Origin: Kryptolebias marmoratus
Lineage: Eukaryota > Chordata > Actinopteri > Cyprinodontiformes > Rivulidae
Length of the DNA stretch: 64,000 nt
Assembly (NCBI RefSeq): GCF_001649575.2
Contig: NC_051438.1
Coordinates: 23,544,816 to 23,608,815 of the forward strand
Reading direction: 5' to 3'
Part shown: positions 18,509 through 32,300 of the stretch, piece after piece
How positions within the stretch are numbered: the stretch's first letter is position 1
How the letters are laid out: the number at the start of each line of letters is the position of its first letter
Program-made: the position numbers and the translations under genes
Notes under the pieces: model-generated
What the model was told of the DNA's origin: nothing
Seen by the model: only the letters and a program-made list of their open reading frames with translations
Database searches by the model: none

Positions 18509-21500
18509 CTGAAAACCAGGCGAAGCCGTTAAAGCGAGCTGTCGTATCAAAGATCAGGACAAAAACGACACATGAGGCATGTTTAAAAAAGGATTAACGA
18601 AGAAACTAAATCTAAAGAAAATGTTTGGGAAATCAGCTTTTTTTTCTTGTCAAAATCAGAACGTTTCCCGTCTGCCAAACACGGAGAGGACACAGTTAAT
18701 TTAATCTGAACAAAACAAGGATCCTCAACCTTTTGTTTTTTCTTTAAAGAACGTTAGGAATCCCGAGCGTTGCTCACAGCTTCTCCCTTCATGCTGTGAA
18801 AACGTATCTGCAGCAGAGAAATCTCCCGCTGTGAGGCACGTACGCGTGAACAGGGGCTGAAGGAGGAGTCCGGAGCAAGTTGTTCGCACATGAGAGCACT
18901 TAAAGAGTCAAAATCGAAGAGCGAGAACTCAGCAAGATTTATTAGGAAAATACTGAACGTTTTTCAACCTGTCAGAATTATGGATGGACACAAGCGTTTT
19001 AGCAGTTAGATGTGAAAAATGTATATTTCAGCAGTGATGATATAACAATATATAATAACGCTGCTTTGTGAATCTGCAGCTGAGTGTGTGGAAATATAAA
19101 TGAGCTAAAGTTCATCTTCTCCTCCTCTGTATCAATTCAGAAGCTCTTCTTCTTCTGTATCTGCTGGCTCAATCTTGATTAAAAGCAAAAAAAAAGGCGA
19201 AAATAAAAAGAATAAAAAGAACAATCAGGGCAGATTTCTGTCAGGATGTTGGTGTTTTGTGTTGTTCGTATAACAAATGAGTAACAGCTGTTTTCTTGGT
19301 AAAAAAAAAGCTGATTTCCTAAAGATTTTCTGTAAAAACTAAAATGTATCGAGTCTAAAACAGAAACAACAGCCAGCTCCCCCATGAAGTTTATCTGAAG
19401 TCTATCATCTACACCTCCACTCTCCCACAGGGTCTCACTTGACCTTTGACCCCTGACTCACCTTCAGGTGTCAAATGACTCGCTCAGAAGCCGGAGGCCA
19501 GCGGGGAAGTTCAAAGGACCCCGCTGGCATGAGTGCATTGTGGGAGAACAACAGCGCAACATTTCATCATTTCATGGTTATCTCGCTCGACACACAGAGG
19601 AGCACGAGTAGGGAGGACAGGAAGTGAAGCTACAGAGACGGAGGGGAGAGCGGCGTCTAAAAGGCAGCTACAGAGCTGGGTGAGGTTTGAATAATGAGTT
19701 AAAAACAAAAAGAAAAAGGTTTCACACAACAACGATCTCATCCCCACCTACGGGACAAACAAAAAACACACTGATCAGACAAATACACACACACAAAAAC
19801 ACACTGATCAGGCAAATACACACACACAAAAACACTGATCAGACAAATACACACACAAAAACACACTGATCAGACAAATTTACACACACACACAAACACA
19901 CTGATCAGACAAAAACACACACACAAAAACACACAGATCAGACAAATACACACACAAAAACACACTGATCAGACAAATTTACACACACACACAAACACAC
20001 TGATCAGACAAAAACACACACACAAAAACACACAGATCAGACAAATACACACACACAAAAACCAAAAACCAAAAACCAAAAAACAAAAAAACCCAGAAAG
20101 CCATAAAATGCCAAAAAAAAAACCCAAAAACCCTCATTGGGCAGTTTTATGCTGACAGCTCAGATTGGACCTTTTTTAAATTAAAATAAATTGACTTTTC
20201 CTCTGAATGATTTCAGATTTCTCTCTCCCTCTCATGGAGACTGAATCGTTTTCATGTTTCAGGACCTGAGCTGGGATTTTTCATTCAGATCTGTAACTTT
20301 TTACCGTCGACACAGAAAAAGAAGCCTGACAGATTTTTACCCCCCTCCCCTCACTGAGTCCTCTCCTCTGTGATTTAGGTCCAGATTTGAAAGCAGAAAC
20401 AAACACTGTCTGAGCTGCTTATTTTGTACAGGACCAACAAAACCAACAACAAAGCAGTTTATTAACTGCACAGAAACTCCCTGACAGAACCACCGACAGG
20501 AGCCGACCTGGTTACAGATTCATGTCTGAGCAGAGATGGTTCCTTTGATTTTTTAAAAACAGAAACGCTGTTTCAAATAGATTTAGAAAATATAAATATA
20601 TAAACCATTTGTTAGAGATACAGTGTAAGGCTGGAAGCTCAGTTTAGTTTAAGTAAAGGTCGACAGGCAGGAGTCTGAAGACTGATGCTGATTTTCAGAA
20701 ATCACAGCAGCTGATGGCTGATTTACAACATTTATCTTTTTGAGTTTTTATGAATTTTTTTTCTTGTAGGCTACAGTGAGCTGGTTGTAGCAGCTGCTGC
20801 ACCTTAATTTACTCACTTGGTAATGGATTAAATCTGTACAAGAAGCTCCAGTTGCTGATTTTGTCCAATAATCGGTCTGTATCTACAGTCAGGCTACTCT
20901 GGAAATCTCAAACTGATGAAGGATAATATGCTGCCTCCACTCTGAGGAGTAAATCATAATAAAAACACCAACAGAAAGATGGTTAAGGAAAATAAATAAC
21001 TAAATAAAGGTGAGATGGCAGCCCACCCAGAGCTGATTCTGTCTGAGCTTTAATACCTGTTAGTTTTTCCTCCCGACATGCTGCTCGTCAGGGAAGTTTA
21101 GGCCTTTTCTGTACAACTTGTCATGTCTTTACTTCACTAAAATTCACTCAGGTGACTTGTGTGTTAACGCTACACAAACACACAAACTTATTTGGACAAA
21201 AAGAAGAGAGAGAGAGATGAATTTGTGAGTAACTTACGGAGCAGGTTCTGCTGCATGGAGTCGGACCGGTACATACTGACTGTGCTCTTCTTGAAGACGT
21301 TCTTCAGGAGCTGAGCCCTCTCCGTCAAGCTACACACACACACACACACACAGAAACAGTGAGTGTTAATGACCCATGCATCGGGACGGTCCGAGTGATC
21401 GGACCTGCAAACAGCTCAGAAATCCTGGAGAGAAGCTAAAGTGTGGAGCTGCGAGAGGACGGGCTGGATGAGAGCCTGAAGGATGTGAAACAGCAGGCTG

Positions 21501-23273
21501 GCTAAAAGAAATCAGTGTAGATGTGTGAAACAACATACATCTGTGTGTGGAACACTTCTTCATGTGTTTGTATGTGTCTACATGTTTGTTGTGTGCGTGT
21601 GCGGCTGCAGCCTGCGGGGTCTGGGACAGCAGCCAGGCAGGAGGATCACTTTCAGCCAACAGGACGTCTCACACTGATCTGCTCCGTGTTGATGAGTACA
21701 CCAGACCTGCTTCGACTAATTCACTGTAAATGCTGCGAGCCTTTAATAAAGCAGGACTGGTCCTCAAAAATCACACATCCCATGTTTGGGTGGAGGGGGG
21801 AAAGGGGAGAGAACCACTCTTATGACATGATTACAGATATTACAGTCAAAATCCTGCAATTTAGCAGCAATTGGAAGATTTCTCCCGTCCACCCAGGAGT
21901 ACTGCTGGCAGAAAAGCCGTGGATTTTTCGTGACATTTTGAGGGACTTGGGAGGACAGGCTGATTCTTCATCCAAACTGATCTCGAGAACATGGAAAAGA
22001 TGATTCATATTTTAGTCAGAAGAGGGAGAGCTCCAGCTGAGTGAAGCTGACAGGGTTGGGGGGACACATCCTGCCCTGAGACAACACAAATTAGTCTTTT
22101 TAACTTTGTGTTAATCTGACAAACAGGTCAACGATGAAGACTACTTCATGGCACAATTAGGATTTTATTTATGCAAGTTAATTACTTGGCTGAATTAACT
22201 GTAAACACTAAGAAATCTGCTAAATGACTACATCACAATAATGGGAAAGATTTTGCAACTAAATATGTTATTTATATAGTTACTTGCATTGTTGAACTCA
22301 AACCTAAATCTAAAATTCTTGTATGTATAAATCATGAAGCTACTGAGGCACAAGTTCTTTACTTTGTTTATGTAAGATGAAGCTGTAAGTCTTGGATGTG
22401 AGAGACCAAACTAACTTTTGGTAAATGTGGACAATTTTTGCTTAAACTTTGGGTTCAACCAAAAAAAAAAAAAACCTACTAAGACAGAAAAGCAAGTTTG
22501 GCTTCGGAGATTTGAGGATATTGTTGCATGTAACTGGTGGTGGAAAGTTCACACTGACGTAGTTTTCAGGCACTTTTGTATCATTAAACTGTAAAACAAG
22601 CAGAAAAGTCAGAATACTAAAATCGTTTCTGTAAAAAGTACAACCACCAAAGATTTAGGGAAGGTTGTTTCAGTTTCTCTGATTCTCTTGTGAAAGTCAC
22701 ATGAGTACGAGTTACGAAACCTGTAATCTGGTGAAGAAATGTTTTCATTGGCCAGGAAATAAATCTTAAATGTATATTATTACATACAGTAAACAGTAAG
22801 AATAAAGTGATATTTTAAACAGATACGAGGTTTTTACACTTGTCTTATTTTACTTTCTGGCTTCACTTTTATTATAAACTACCTTTTATTAAATAGAACT
22901 AGATTCTGATCTATTTCCCCATAAATCATTAAGCCAAAAAAGAAATGACATGAATGGTGAAATGGGGAGAAAGTACCTTTTTCCATGCACCACCGCTCCA
23001 GGGTCTTTAGATAAAGCCTCCAGCTCCTGCACCTCATCCACCAGGGTCTTAAAACACGCCTTCTTCACACTGCAAACCATCAAGATTCAATAAAACAAAC
23101 AGGTGACAGACACGTAACATGATGGGATGTTTACAAACTGACATCAGAAGCATAAATGACAAATAAAAGTTGACAACGAATCTGCTGTGAGCTGATGTGA
23201 ACCAAGCCTGATCAAAAACGCAGGAAGAATTTCTTCTGGCGATAGGAGAGATACTGGAGGAATTCCCTGCTTT

Positions 23274-23315
<42 letters not shown>

Positions 23316-26300
23316 TGGTGTGACGAAGAACAAGGAGAGCAGAGAGAAAACTCACACTTTGTAGGCCAAGTCGAAGATCAGTGAAGTGACCGGGATGAAG
23401 AACAGGCCCATCCAGAAGACCCCTGAGCTGAACATCATTTTGGCCTGTTGTGTGAACACACACACACACGCACACACACACACACACTTATATCAGCTCA
23501 CTACAGACAATGCAGAGTTCAGCTGCTCACCGGATAAAAAGAGGAGTTTTTTAAGAGAAGAAACACCTGATAAAGGCCGACCATCTCCATCCACTTCACT
23601 GTCGCATTCATGACAAAAGCTGCTCCAAACAAACTGTTGTGTTACTGAAACAGAGACCGTGGGTTCAAATAACGCGCTCAAGGTGAGCTAATCCTCCACG
23701 ACTAAATGATCCCATTCACCTTAGAGCCCTTCAGGGCTGAGGAAGAACCTGTCCTGTTTTTAGAAAAACATTTCAGCCGTGTGTTGCGTTGAGACCCTCT
23801 GTTATTAAAGAGCAAAAGACAAATAAATGTTGTTTGTAGAGCTCAGAATAATATGTTTATTACAGCAGTTATTACTGCCACTGCTGAAAAGTCTGTGTCT
23901 GTGTTAGTAAAATATCTCAAGAACCAATGAACGGCTTTTAATGAAACTCTCAGGAAGTAACAATTGGATGAACATCTACAGCAAGATGGCCACCACAGCT
24001 AATCAACCTTAGTCAACACAGAAATGGCTCTAATTGTCAAATTGACCTATTTTGAGGTAAAGTGATGTGGTAGTAGCTGAGAGTCCTCCTCAGAGACCTC
24101 ACAGAACGTAATTTATGAGGTTTGATGAAATCGATTATAATTCAGTCCCTTCTCACCATAAACTGATCTGAGTTTAACCCTCTGGTAAAAAAGGCGGCGG
24201 GTGATATGCATTCCTTCAGGGAATTTTAGGCCTTTATTTGATGTAAGGTTTTATCTACGGAGCATAAAAGATGTAATGATTAACACTCAGATAAAATAAG
24301 ATCAACACGGCAGGAAACCTGAAGTCTGTAGGTGTGCTTCTTTTTTTTAACTCTAAGGTTGAAACATTTTTTATCACGATACCATATTCTGCTAATAATA
24401 TCCCTGATTAATTGGTGGCTTAAAGCCACAGCTGTGTAAAAGCAATCCCCTCAACAGAGGTTTCTTGTGTTCCATAACTCCTTTTTAATGAAGTAAGTAA
24501 TGAGTTATTTTAAAACTGTAAGTAACAAATGTTTATTTCGTGAGTAATGAGGCTGTGTTTTGAGTTCAAAGAGGCGAGCAGACTGCGGATCGCCGTGGTG
24601 GAGACAAATGCTTCAAGCTCTCTGACTTGTTTGCTTTGGCCCGGGACGCTGAAACTTTCTGTCATTACACGTCAAAGTGTCCAACTCGAGTTCCCTGCAT
24701 CGTAACGCGCCACTTCTTTAAGACTGCCGAGGCCCCTCGACGGCATCTGTCCTGAAATGTGACACGGCACGACCCTCAGGATGCACACACACACACACAC
24801 ACATCAGTGGAAGTACTCAGTTTGCCCAAATTACCTAATCTGTTTGCCTTTACCTGCAAATTGACTTCGATGTCAGACAAAACACTCCAAACAAATCAAA
24901 AATATATTTTATTCCTAGATTTTGAGATAAAACTCAGATAAATAAAAGCTTTCTTTGTCACCAGAAAGCTAAACAAAAAGAAAGGAGCGTAGGAAATGTT
25001 CATGTCATTTTTAAATTTATGCAGCCCTGGTGGGAACATTTACAGTTTTTATTGTTTTCCTTTGAGGTTGTGAATCGGTTTAATTATTTTCATTTTCATC
25101 ATTGCATCTCACATTTTAGCAGGCGTGTTTAAGCTGTCCTGAGATCCTTTTGAAAATAAACCTGGGGTGTGTACACAGCAAATCAAAGTCAAGCAGCGCA
25201 AAAATAAATGATGCCGTTCAGGAGTTCAATCTACATACAATATTTATTTATCATAATTTATAGTAACTCTGAGCTACAAATGATGTGTATATATATCAAA
25301 CCTAATCCCATATTTTAAAAAATAGGCAGTAAAATCTTATAGATTAACTTAGATAAACATAAAGCCCAACTGTGGAAAGTCTAAGTAATAAAGTAAAGCT
25401 AAAGCCTAAATAAACCACATTTATCATTTTGTCGTCACAGTTTCTAAATCCAAACAGATCCGAGTAGTTCCAAACAACACGTGTTTGTCTGAGGGCATCT
25501 GGAACGGCTCCAGGACTTCGAGCGCAGCCAGCAGTGTTGGTGGACGCTGACGCTGCGTGTCTCATACCAGGGGGCCCCCGGGAGCCGGGCGGCGTGAGAG
25601 AGGTCCAGGGAGCCCGGCTGTAGATTTTAGGACAAACTAATAAACTCGTCTGGCTGGACAGACAGTATTGTCCTCTGGCGTGGAGGGGTGTGTTGTGATA
25701 GGCTAAAAATTATGAGAAAAAAGGCAATTTTTTCGTTTGTAGCTTCACTGAATTCTGAGTGTTTGAGACCAAATGACCAAGAAGCCATGCTTGTAAAACT
25801 GGATTCTAGCCCTTAAACATTATTTTGTTGCCAATAAAGACTTATTATCCACCATTGGCGTGGTTTTTAGACGTGGACATTTTTCTGTCAAAGGAGTACA
25901 GCTCTACTGCTCTTGAGACTTTTGGAGACACCAGCGATGACTTTTTTAACATGTTCAAAATTCAAAGAACAAGACTATGAGCATCTGTGACTCAAGCGAG
26001 GACATTGGGAACCTCTGAGAAACATTTCAAGACGTTCTGGAGAATGCGTTTGGTTAGCACTGTTGCCTTGCAGCAGGAAGGGTGCAGGTTGGACTCCTGG
26101 CTGGGGTCTTTCTGTGTGGAGTTTACAGGTTCTCCCTGAACATGTGTCAGCTTTCTCCTACAGACCAAAAACATGCCTGTTAGGAACGGGCAACTCTAAA
26201 TTGTCCCTAGGCGTCAGTGTGTGTATGAATGTCTCATCTGTCTCTATGTGGCTCTGTGATGGACTGGTGACCTGTTCAGGTGTGTCCCATCCTCTGTCCA

Positions 26301-29300
26301 ATGACCGCTGGAGACAGGCCCCAGCTCCCTACAACCTTGAACAGGAACAAACTGGTAATGAAAATCAACCATAAAAACTGAAAACAACGAGTTTCTCAGA
26401 TGGACCTTCATTCTGTTCTAGGCATCTCCTACCAAAGACAGCAAGACTGGAAAAACAGTGAAAGAAGGCTGTTTTTAAACACTCAGTAGTCTCATGGCTG
26501 CCTGTAGGAGATACTGTATATCAAAGTTATTACACCAAGCCTGTGTTTTGTTTTTTTATCAATCATTAGCCAAGAGAGCACAAGAAGAACAAAAAGTCCT
26601 AAAACCACCCGCTCATGAGCCTTGAAAAGCAGTTCGGATCCAAAAATACCACATTAGTCAAGCAGTGATGAAAACTGTTCAATAATCCCCTTTTCTGTCA
26701 GCACAAAGAATGAAAATTCTTAACATCTTACATTACAGACACAAAAACATGCCACCAGTCTTTGCAAACATATTCGACAATTAATCAAACGTGTTGTTTC
26801 CGCGTCTATCCACTGGTTTAAAATGTTTTTTTTTGAGGAACAGCTCAGCGTGCTACATGAAAGATGGACAAAGAGAGGCAATTTATTGCATCCATGTTTA
26901 CAACCTCTATGTGACAGACAAGTGCATCCATCACTGGGAAGGCTGTTTTGCTTTTTTGAGGAATTTCGGCAGCTTCTTTTCAACTGTCAAACATCCTTTA
27001 AGGTCCACTGCAAATAACAATAAACAGCTACAACTGCAAACTGCACAGGACCGTTGATGGATAATCTGTCTGAAACGAGAAATACACTTCTTCTCTGCTG
27101 CTTTTGTAATTATGTAGAAATAATAACAATTTAAAAACCCAACAAGCATTTGGTGACATGAAAGGGTAAAAACGCAGAAAACGAAAAATGATAGTGTACT
27201 TTGGAAATTTATCAACCACAATCAAGCAAAAAATGCAAAACCATCATCACATCATAATGAGGAGACGGATTAAAGCAGTGAAGTCACATCCATCCATTTC
27301 CTTTAACCTGCTTCTCCTGTCCGGGTCACGGGGAGCTGGCGCCGCTCTCCAAGGTGAGGGGGACACCTGGACAGGTCTCCAGTCCATCACAGGGACACGC
27401 TCCCACTCACACCCAGGGACAATTTGGAGTTACCAGTTAACCTAACATGCATGTTTTTGATCTGTGGGAGGAAACCAGAGCACCCGGAGAAAACCCACCC
27501 GTGCACGAGGAGAACATGAAACTCCACCCATAGGCCAGGAGGAGAACCTGCGACCTCCTCGCTGTGAGGCAACCGCTCTAATGGCTGCCCTGCTGGGTCA
27601 TTACAGCCCAAAAGCCACGAGCAAAACCAACAAATTCTTCTGCTTTTTATTCTTCATGTTGCTTGGATAAATGATATCTGTTTTTCTAACAAGAAGTAAT
27701 GGAAGTGAGACCACTGCTCTTCTGTTTTCCTCCAACATGGAATAAAATATACATCTTTGTTATGGGACTAAAATAAAAAAAGATGTTTGTATGTTTTTTC
27801 TGTATAAAAATTACAAAGGCAAAGTTAATGCTGCTGTTGTAAACAGCAACAAGAGAAAAAAGCTGATATGAACTAAAAAAAAGTTTGATAAAGTTTCCCA
27901 AAATGAACACTAAATTCAACAAAAACCAAACTAAATAAATCTGACCCAAAATATAAAGCAGCCTGTTAGAATGACTGTAAATAATACAAATATGTTTGGC
28001 TGTTTTACAAACTGATTTTAGGTTCCAGCCCTGATTATAATCCCATCAACAGTTCAACAACTGGACATAAATAATATTCCCAGCATGCTACACATTAACA
28101 AATGACTTTGTAAAGTGATTCTGTTCTCAAAAAATGTTTCTTATCACTGTGGAAGACTCTGCTGAGCACAGGCCGGAGGGTAAAATTCACGAGCTGCTGA
28201 CAGACGTGTGACTCTGACAGAGCAGCCAAACAGAAAAACAGCAAAGGTGTGTGTCAGGAGCCGGGAGAGGCAGCTCAGCAGCCAGCAGGTCGGAGCCGCA
28301 GAGCCGATGGGAAGCATCTCCTGAGGGGAAGCTAAGCCTCTTAGCGAGGCAGATTTCACTGCCTGAACAGAATAATCGGACATTTTCTTTGATATCTGCG
28401 CTGGACTTTTGTCAGCTGAAAAGCGGGATGAGATGCCTAGTTTGAGGCTGAGCCCGTCTGGGAGTACCTGTGCCCAGCATGCCTGCTGTTTCAGGGCGTT
28501 TTACGGATGGATCCTGCACCTGCTGCGTCATTTGTCCAAAGAACATTTTCCCCGACACTGATTAATGCGCCCACATGAGGCTGAGCTCTGCTTAGTGTTT
28601 GGAGCTGGGTACTGAGCGAGAGCAGAAACAGGAGAGAGCGTTCTGGTGTCTGTTTTGCGGTTGGCCCTCAGGCCGTTGTTCAGCCGGCAGAGCCGAGTGG
28701 GGGTGAAACAGGAGAGAGCGGAGGAAAATGTTGAGAGAGAGAGAAAGAAAATAGTTCGAAGGACAGAGGGCAAATATTTTCTGAAGATTCAGGTAAACAT
28801 TGAATAGGCCGCAGTGAAATATGTGGGTCAATAATCCTGCTCCTCAGTGGAGATTGTGTCTCTGATGTGTTCTCAGGTTTCAGAGGGATGTGTCGCCGTT
28901 CCATGATATACTGCTGTCCCTGAATTAGAGCTGGGCATAGAGTTCCCATCTACCCACAGGACACCATTACTGTCTTCAGTGGGCTGCTGCGGGGCATGGA
29001 TGACAGCAGCAGGGTGTGCAGACTGAACCCTGCACGGATCTAACATACCTGTAGCTGGTGTGTCCGTGTGACCGAGCGAGGGAGGGAAAAACATTGAGCC
29101 GTTTCAGCTCATGTGCATGTCGTTATGTTGTTTATTAGGTCCTCTGCGTACAAATACCCGGCCCACAGGGGCGTATATAAAACGTCCAAAATACTGTTGT
29201 AGTGGTTCCACATCAAAACCAAACATACTGGGAGTAACAGAGATTTTTATCTGACGTTCAAAGACTGAAGAACATCGCCACAAACAAACAAAAAAAGCTT

Positions 29301-32300
29301 TCTTTTGAAAAGTGGAAACTTTAACCATCAACCAAAACACAACTGCAAAGCAAACATTTGACATTAAAATGAGCCTCGAAAGAAATCTCTTTAATTTTGC
29401 ACATTCTGACAATGATCATTGAAGACTGGATGGATTAAATGTCCTCCTAATGTTCATCCTGTAAACCTAATTTAATTAGTTTAAAACAAAACCTGGAAAA
29501 TAAGTTTGATTTCAGGATGAGACTGAGAATCCATTTATCCTGACCTGAACCTAAGAAAACTGACTGTTGAGCCGGTTTGATCTAATTTAATCTGAACGTC
29601 AAACAGATTTGTTCCTAAACGTTTTCAATACTGCTCTTTCTTATAAAATGAAAAAAAAAACTCTTCCTGTGCAACATTTTAATTTATCATAAGAGTAAGA
29701 ATTTCTTATTTGAAATGCAAAGTGTTGCATTTTTAAATATTTCCAGATAGTTCCTGATTTGTTTTCACTGATCACTAACTTGGTTGTACTTTTATTACCT
29801 ATGAAGTAATTTTCAGCAGAGCTAATCCAAGTTTGTGCTTTCTTCATTTGGAATTTATTTATTTATCTTTAAGTAATTATATGCACAACAAGAACTGTTC
29901 CTGAGGCAGAGTTTTCTGTTTTACAATGTTTTCATTGTTAAAAGGCCCCAATAATAAAAGATGATGTAATCTGTTTACCAGCATCCTTGCAAAGACAATA
30001 TTTACTGTAGGAGGTTATTTTCCTCCTCGGCAGGTTGTATTCAGCCTTTTTGTCCTAAATAAGCTCCTACTGAGTTTTTGTTCTTTAATGAAAAGACACC
30101 TCGGCCCCCCTCCCCCCAGGTTGAACTGGGAAATGTCAAATGTTTATGAGTTTCCTCCTGAACACCTGCAGTGAACCAGTAAATCTGCTCCATTCACATG
30201 TCCAAAAAAACAACTTTTAAAAGAAAATGGCACTTTTTAATATTTGTGGTATTTAATGAAACTATAAAGAACATTTAAACTCAGTTTGTTTGTGAAGACT
30301 GTGGAGGTTTTGGACTCCATTTTTCCTCGTTTAATTAGCAGACCTCTTCATTATTTCTGCATCATCTGTGGATACTCAGAGCCCAGAGAGGGAAATGTAA
30401 CACAAACACTGAGGAAAATTGGCCCAATTAAGTCATTAAGCAACACAAGCCAGAGGTCTGACAGTTTACACTCCTCTGGCCCGACTTGTAAAAACCTGGT
30501 GGAGTTTTTTCCTCAGGACTTTCCCACCAGCAGAAAGTAAGTCATAAGGTGCTACGGGTCTGTCGGGGTCAGAGGATTACACCGGCAGTGCTGAGGAAAG
30601 ATGTACGCATCCGACCACATGAAAGCGTTTGTTTGTTTACCTCGCCTGACATGTCGGGTGCCAGAGTTATGAGGGGCCACAGGGAGGAGTAGATCAGGAA
30701 AAACACCACCCACAGGACGATGCTTCCCCAGATGGCGATGTGACTGAACTGTTGAAAAACAAAAGCATTTTTATTCAGTGTACAGAGGGCTGAAACTGTA
30801 CTTATAAATGTTACAGTTAGATTTGTTGAGCGGTTTTTGTCATGTGGGCCTAAGAGTGCCAACTTGAATGAGTTTCCATACATTTCACCGGTTTCACTCT
30901 TACAAGCCCCCCAGGAGCAAAACCGTAAAGACATTCAGAGATACGGAAAGTGTGTAAAACGTATCACAAGGATCAGCAGCCATATTAAATGATGGAGCTC
31001 ACAGAACTTTAACAGGTGAAAGTAAAAGTCCTTTCCTTACCATGGTCCAGGACGAGGTCTCGAGACCGGCTTTCAGACAAACTGTGATGACCACAAACTG
31101 TAGAAACACAAACCACAGTCTCATTAAACCTCTGACATTTGGTAATCTGTGATTTTTTAATAGAATTTGATCATATACTGTATATTTAAAACCATGTATC
31201 TGAAGCGCTTTGTAATGTTTTGTAAAATGCTTCATAGATAAAACCTGATGTTTGCTTTATCTTCATCATCAAATGAAAGACAGAAGAAAAGAATTCACGA
31301 GTAAGAAAAGCATTTCTGATGGTTCTTCACCAACACTGGACTCGGCAACAACTCAAGAAGATTGATGTACTTACTGTATAAACCATGTTCCCTAAGAGGA
31401 GATAGTCTGGAGTTTGTCCGCTGCCAAACACCGTATCTGTTAGGAGAATCAGCAAAAAGAGGCTTTTAGAGACAGATCACTGTCTTTCTTCAAGTCTGTG
31501 TGTGTCACGCAGCGCACCGGATATCGTTCTGAGTGCCTAACTGAGGGAGCTTTATTGCTAAACACTCAGAGAGAAAAAAATGAATAACTTGTCAGGTTTT
31601 TTTCTTTAAGTGACGCTGGAAGTTTGTTAACAGGATCTGAGATAAAGTGAAGCTGGAATATTAAACTGTGGCTCCTTCATGATGGTCAGAAATTAAACTT
31701 CCTGGCTAATTCTGTACTGAATCAGAGCGAACTTATTCGACTGATGAAGCTGTGACTCATATTTTACAATAAGATTAAAACAAACCAAACGTTAATGTGA
31801 GTTTGGGCTGCGGTTCAAACATCAACAGCGCGACTGTCGGCAGACAAAGAGGTTCTGCTCCCCTTTACTTCCGGCCGGTCACATGTCCTCTGAGCGCCGA
31901 GGCTGTGCTGACAGCCTGTCAGTCAGAGTGAACGGGCTTGGCGCCTTTGTTTGGAAAGCAGACCCAAACTTGTGTGGTCCTCGGCTCTGGCCAGCCAAGA
32001 CCTACAGGCTTAAGAATCCGCATTTTCTTTGCACACACACACACACAGAAACTTTGCATTTTTTAGATTTACAAACTCGTACATCTGAAGTTCCTCTAAA
32101 TGGATTTGAAATAGCATAAAAGTGTCATTTTTCTGTACAGACACATCCTTATGGACACTAAAAGTATTATCAGTAGGTGGAAATGATAAAAAAAAAAAGA
32201 AATGATGTGCCTGTAGCTGCAAAGGACCGGTTCAAACATGAGCGCATGCTAGTTACCGCATGTCTCTCAGACCGGAGACGCCACATGTTTGCAATTCATG

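Noticed and set aside
19767..20062. Regular repeat-spacer look suggesting a CRISPR array
   Set aside because: Spacers are simple CA repeats, units vary in length, the context is a vertebrate intron, and there are no cas genes.
21521..22003. 160-codon plus-strand frame in an ATP8A1 intron
   Set aside because: Begins in TGTGTG-rich DNA, has no domain, no coding bias and no splice partners; most likely chance.
23049..23487. His-Thr and Cys-Val repeat frames
   Set aside because: Microsatellite translations; one reads partly through the ATP8A1 M10 exon in the wrong frame.
26050..26100. tRNA-like sequence with A- and B-box words
   Set aside because: No cloverleaf can be closed; the stretch is the head of a SINE-like element repeated at 27287-27590.
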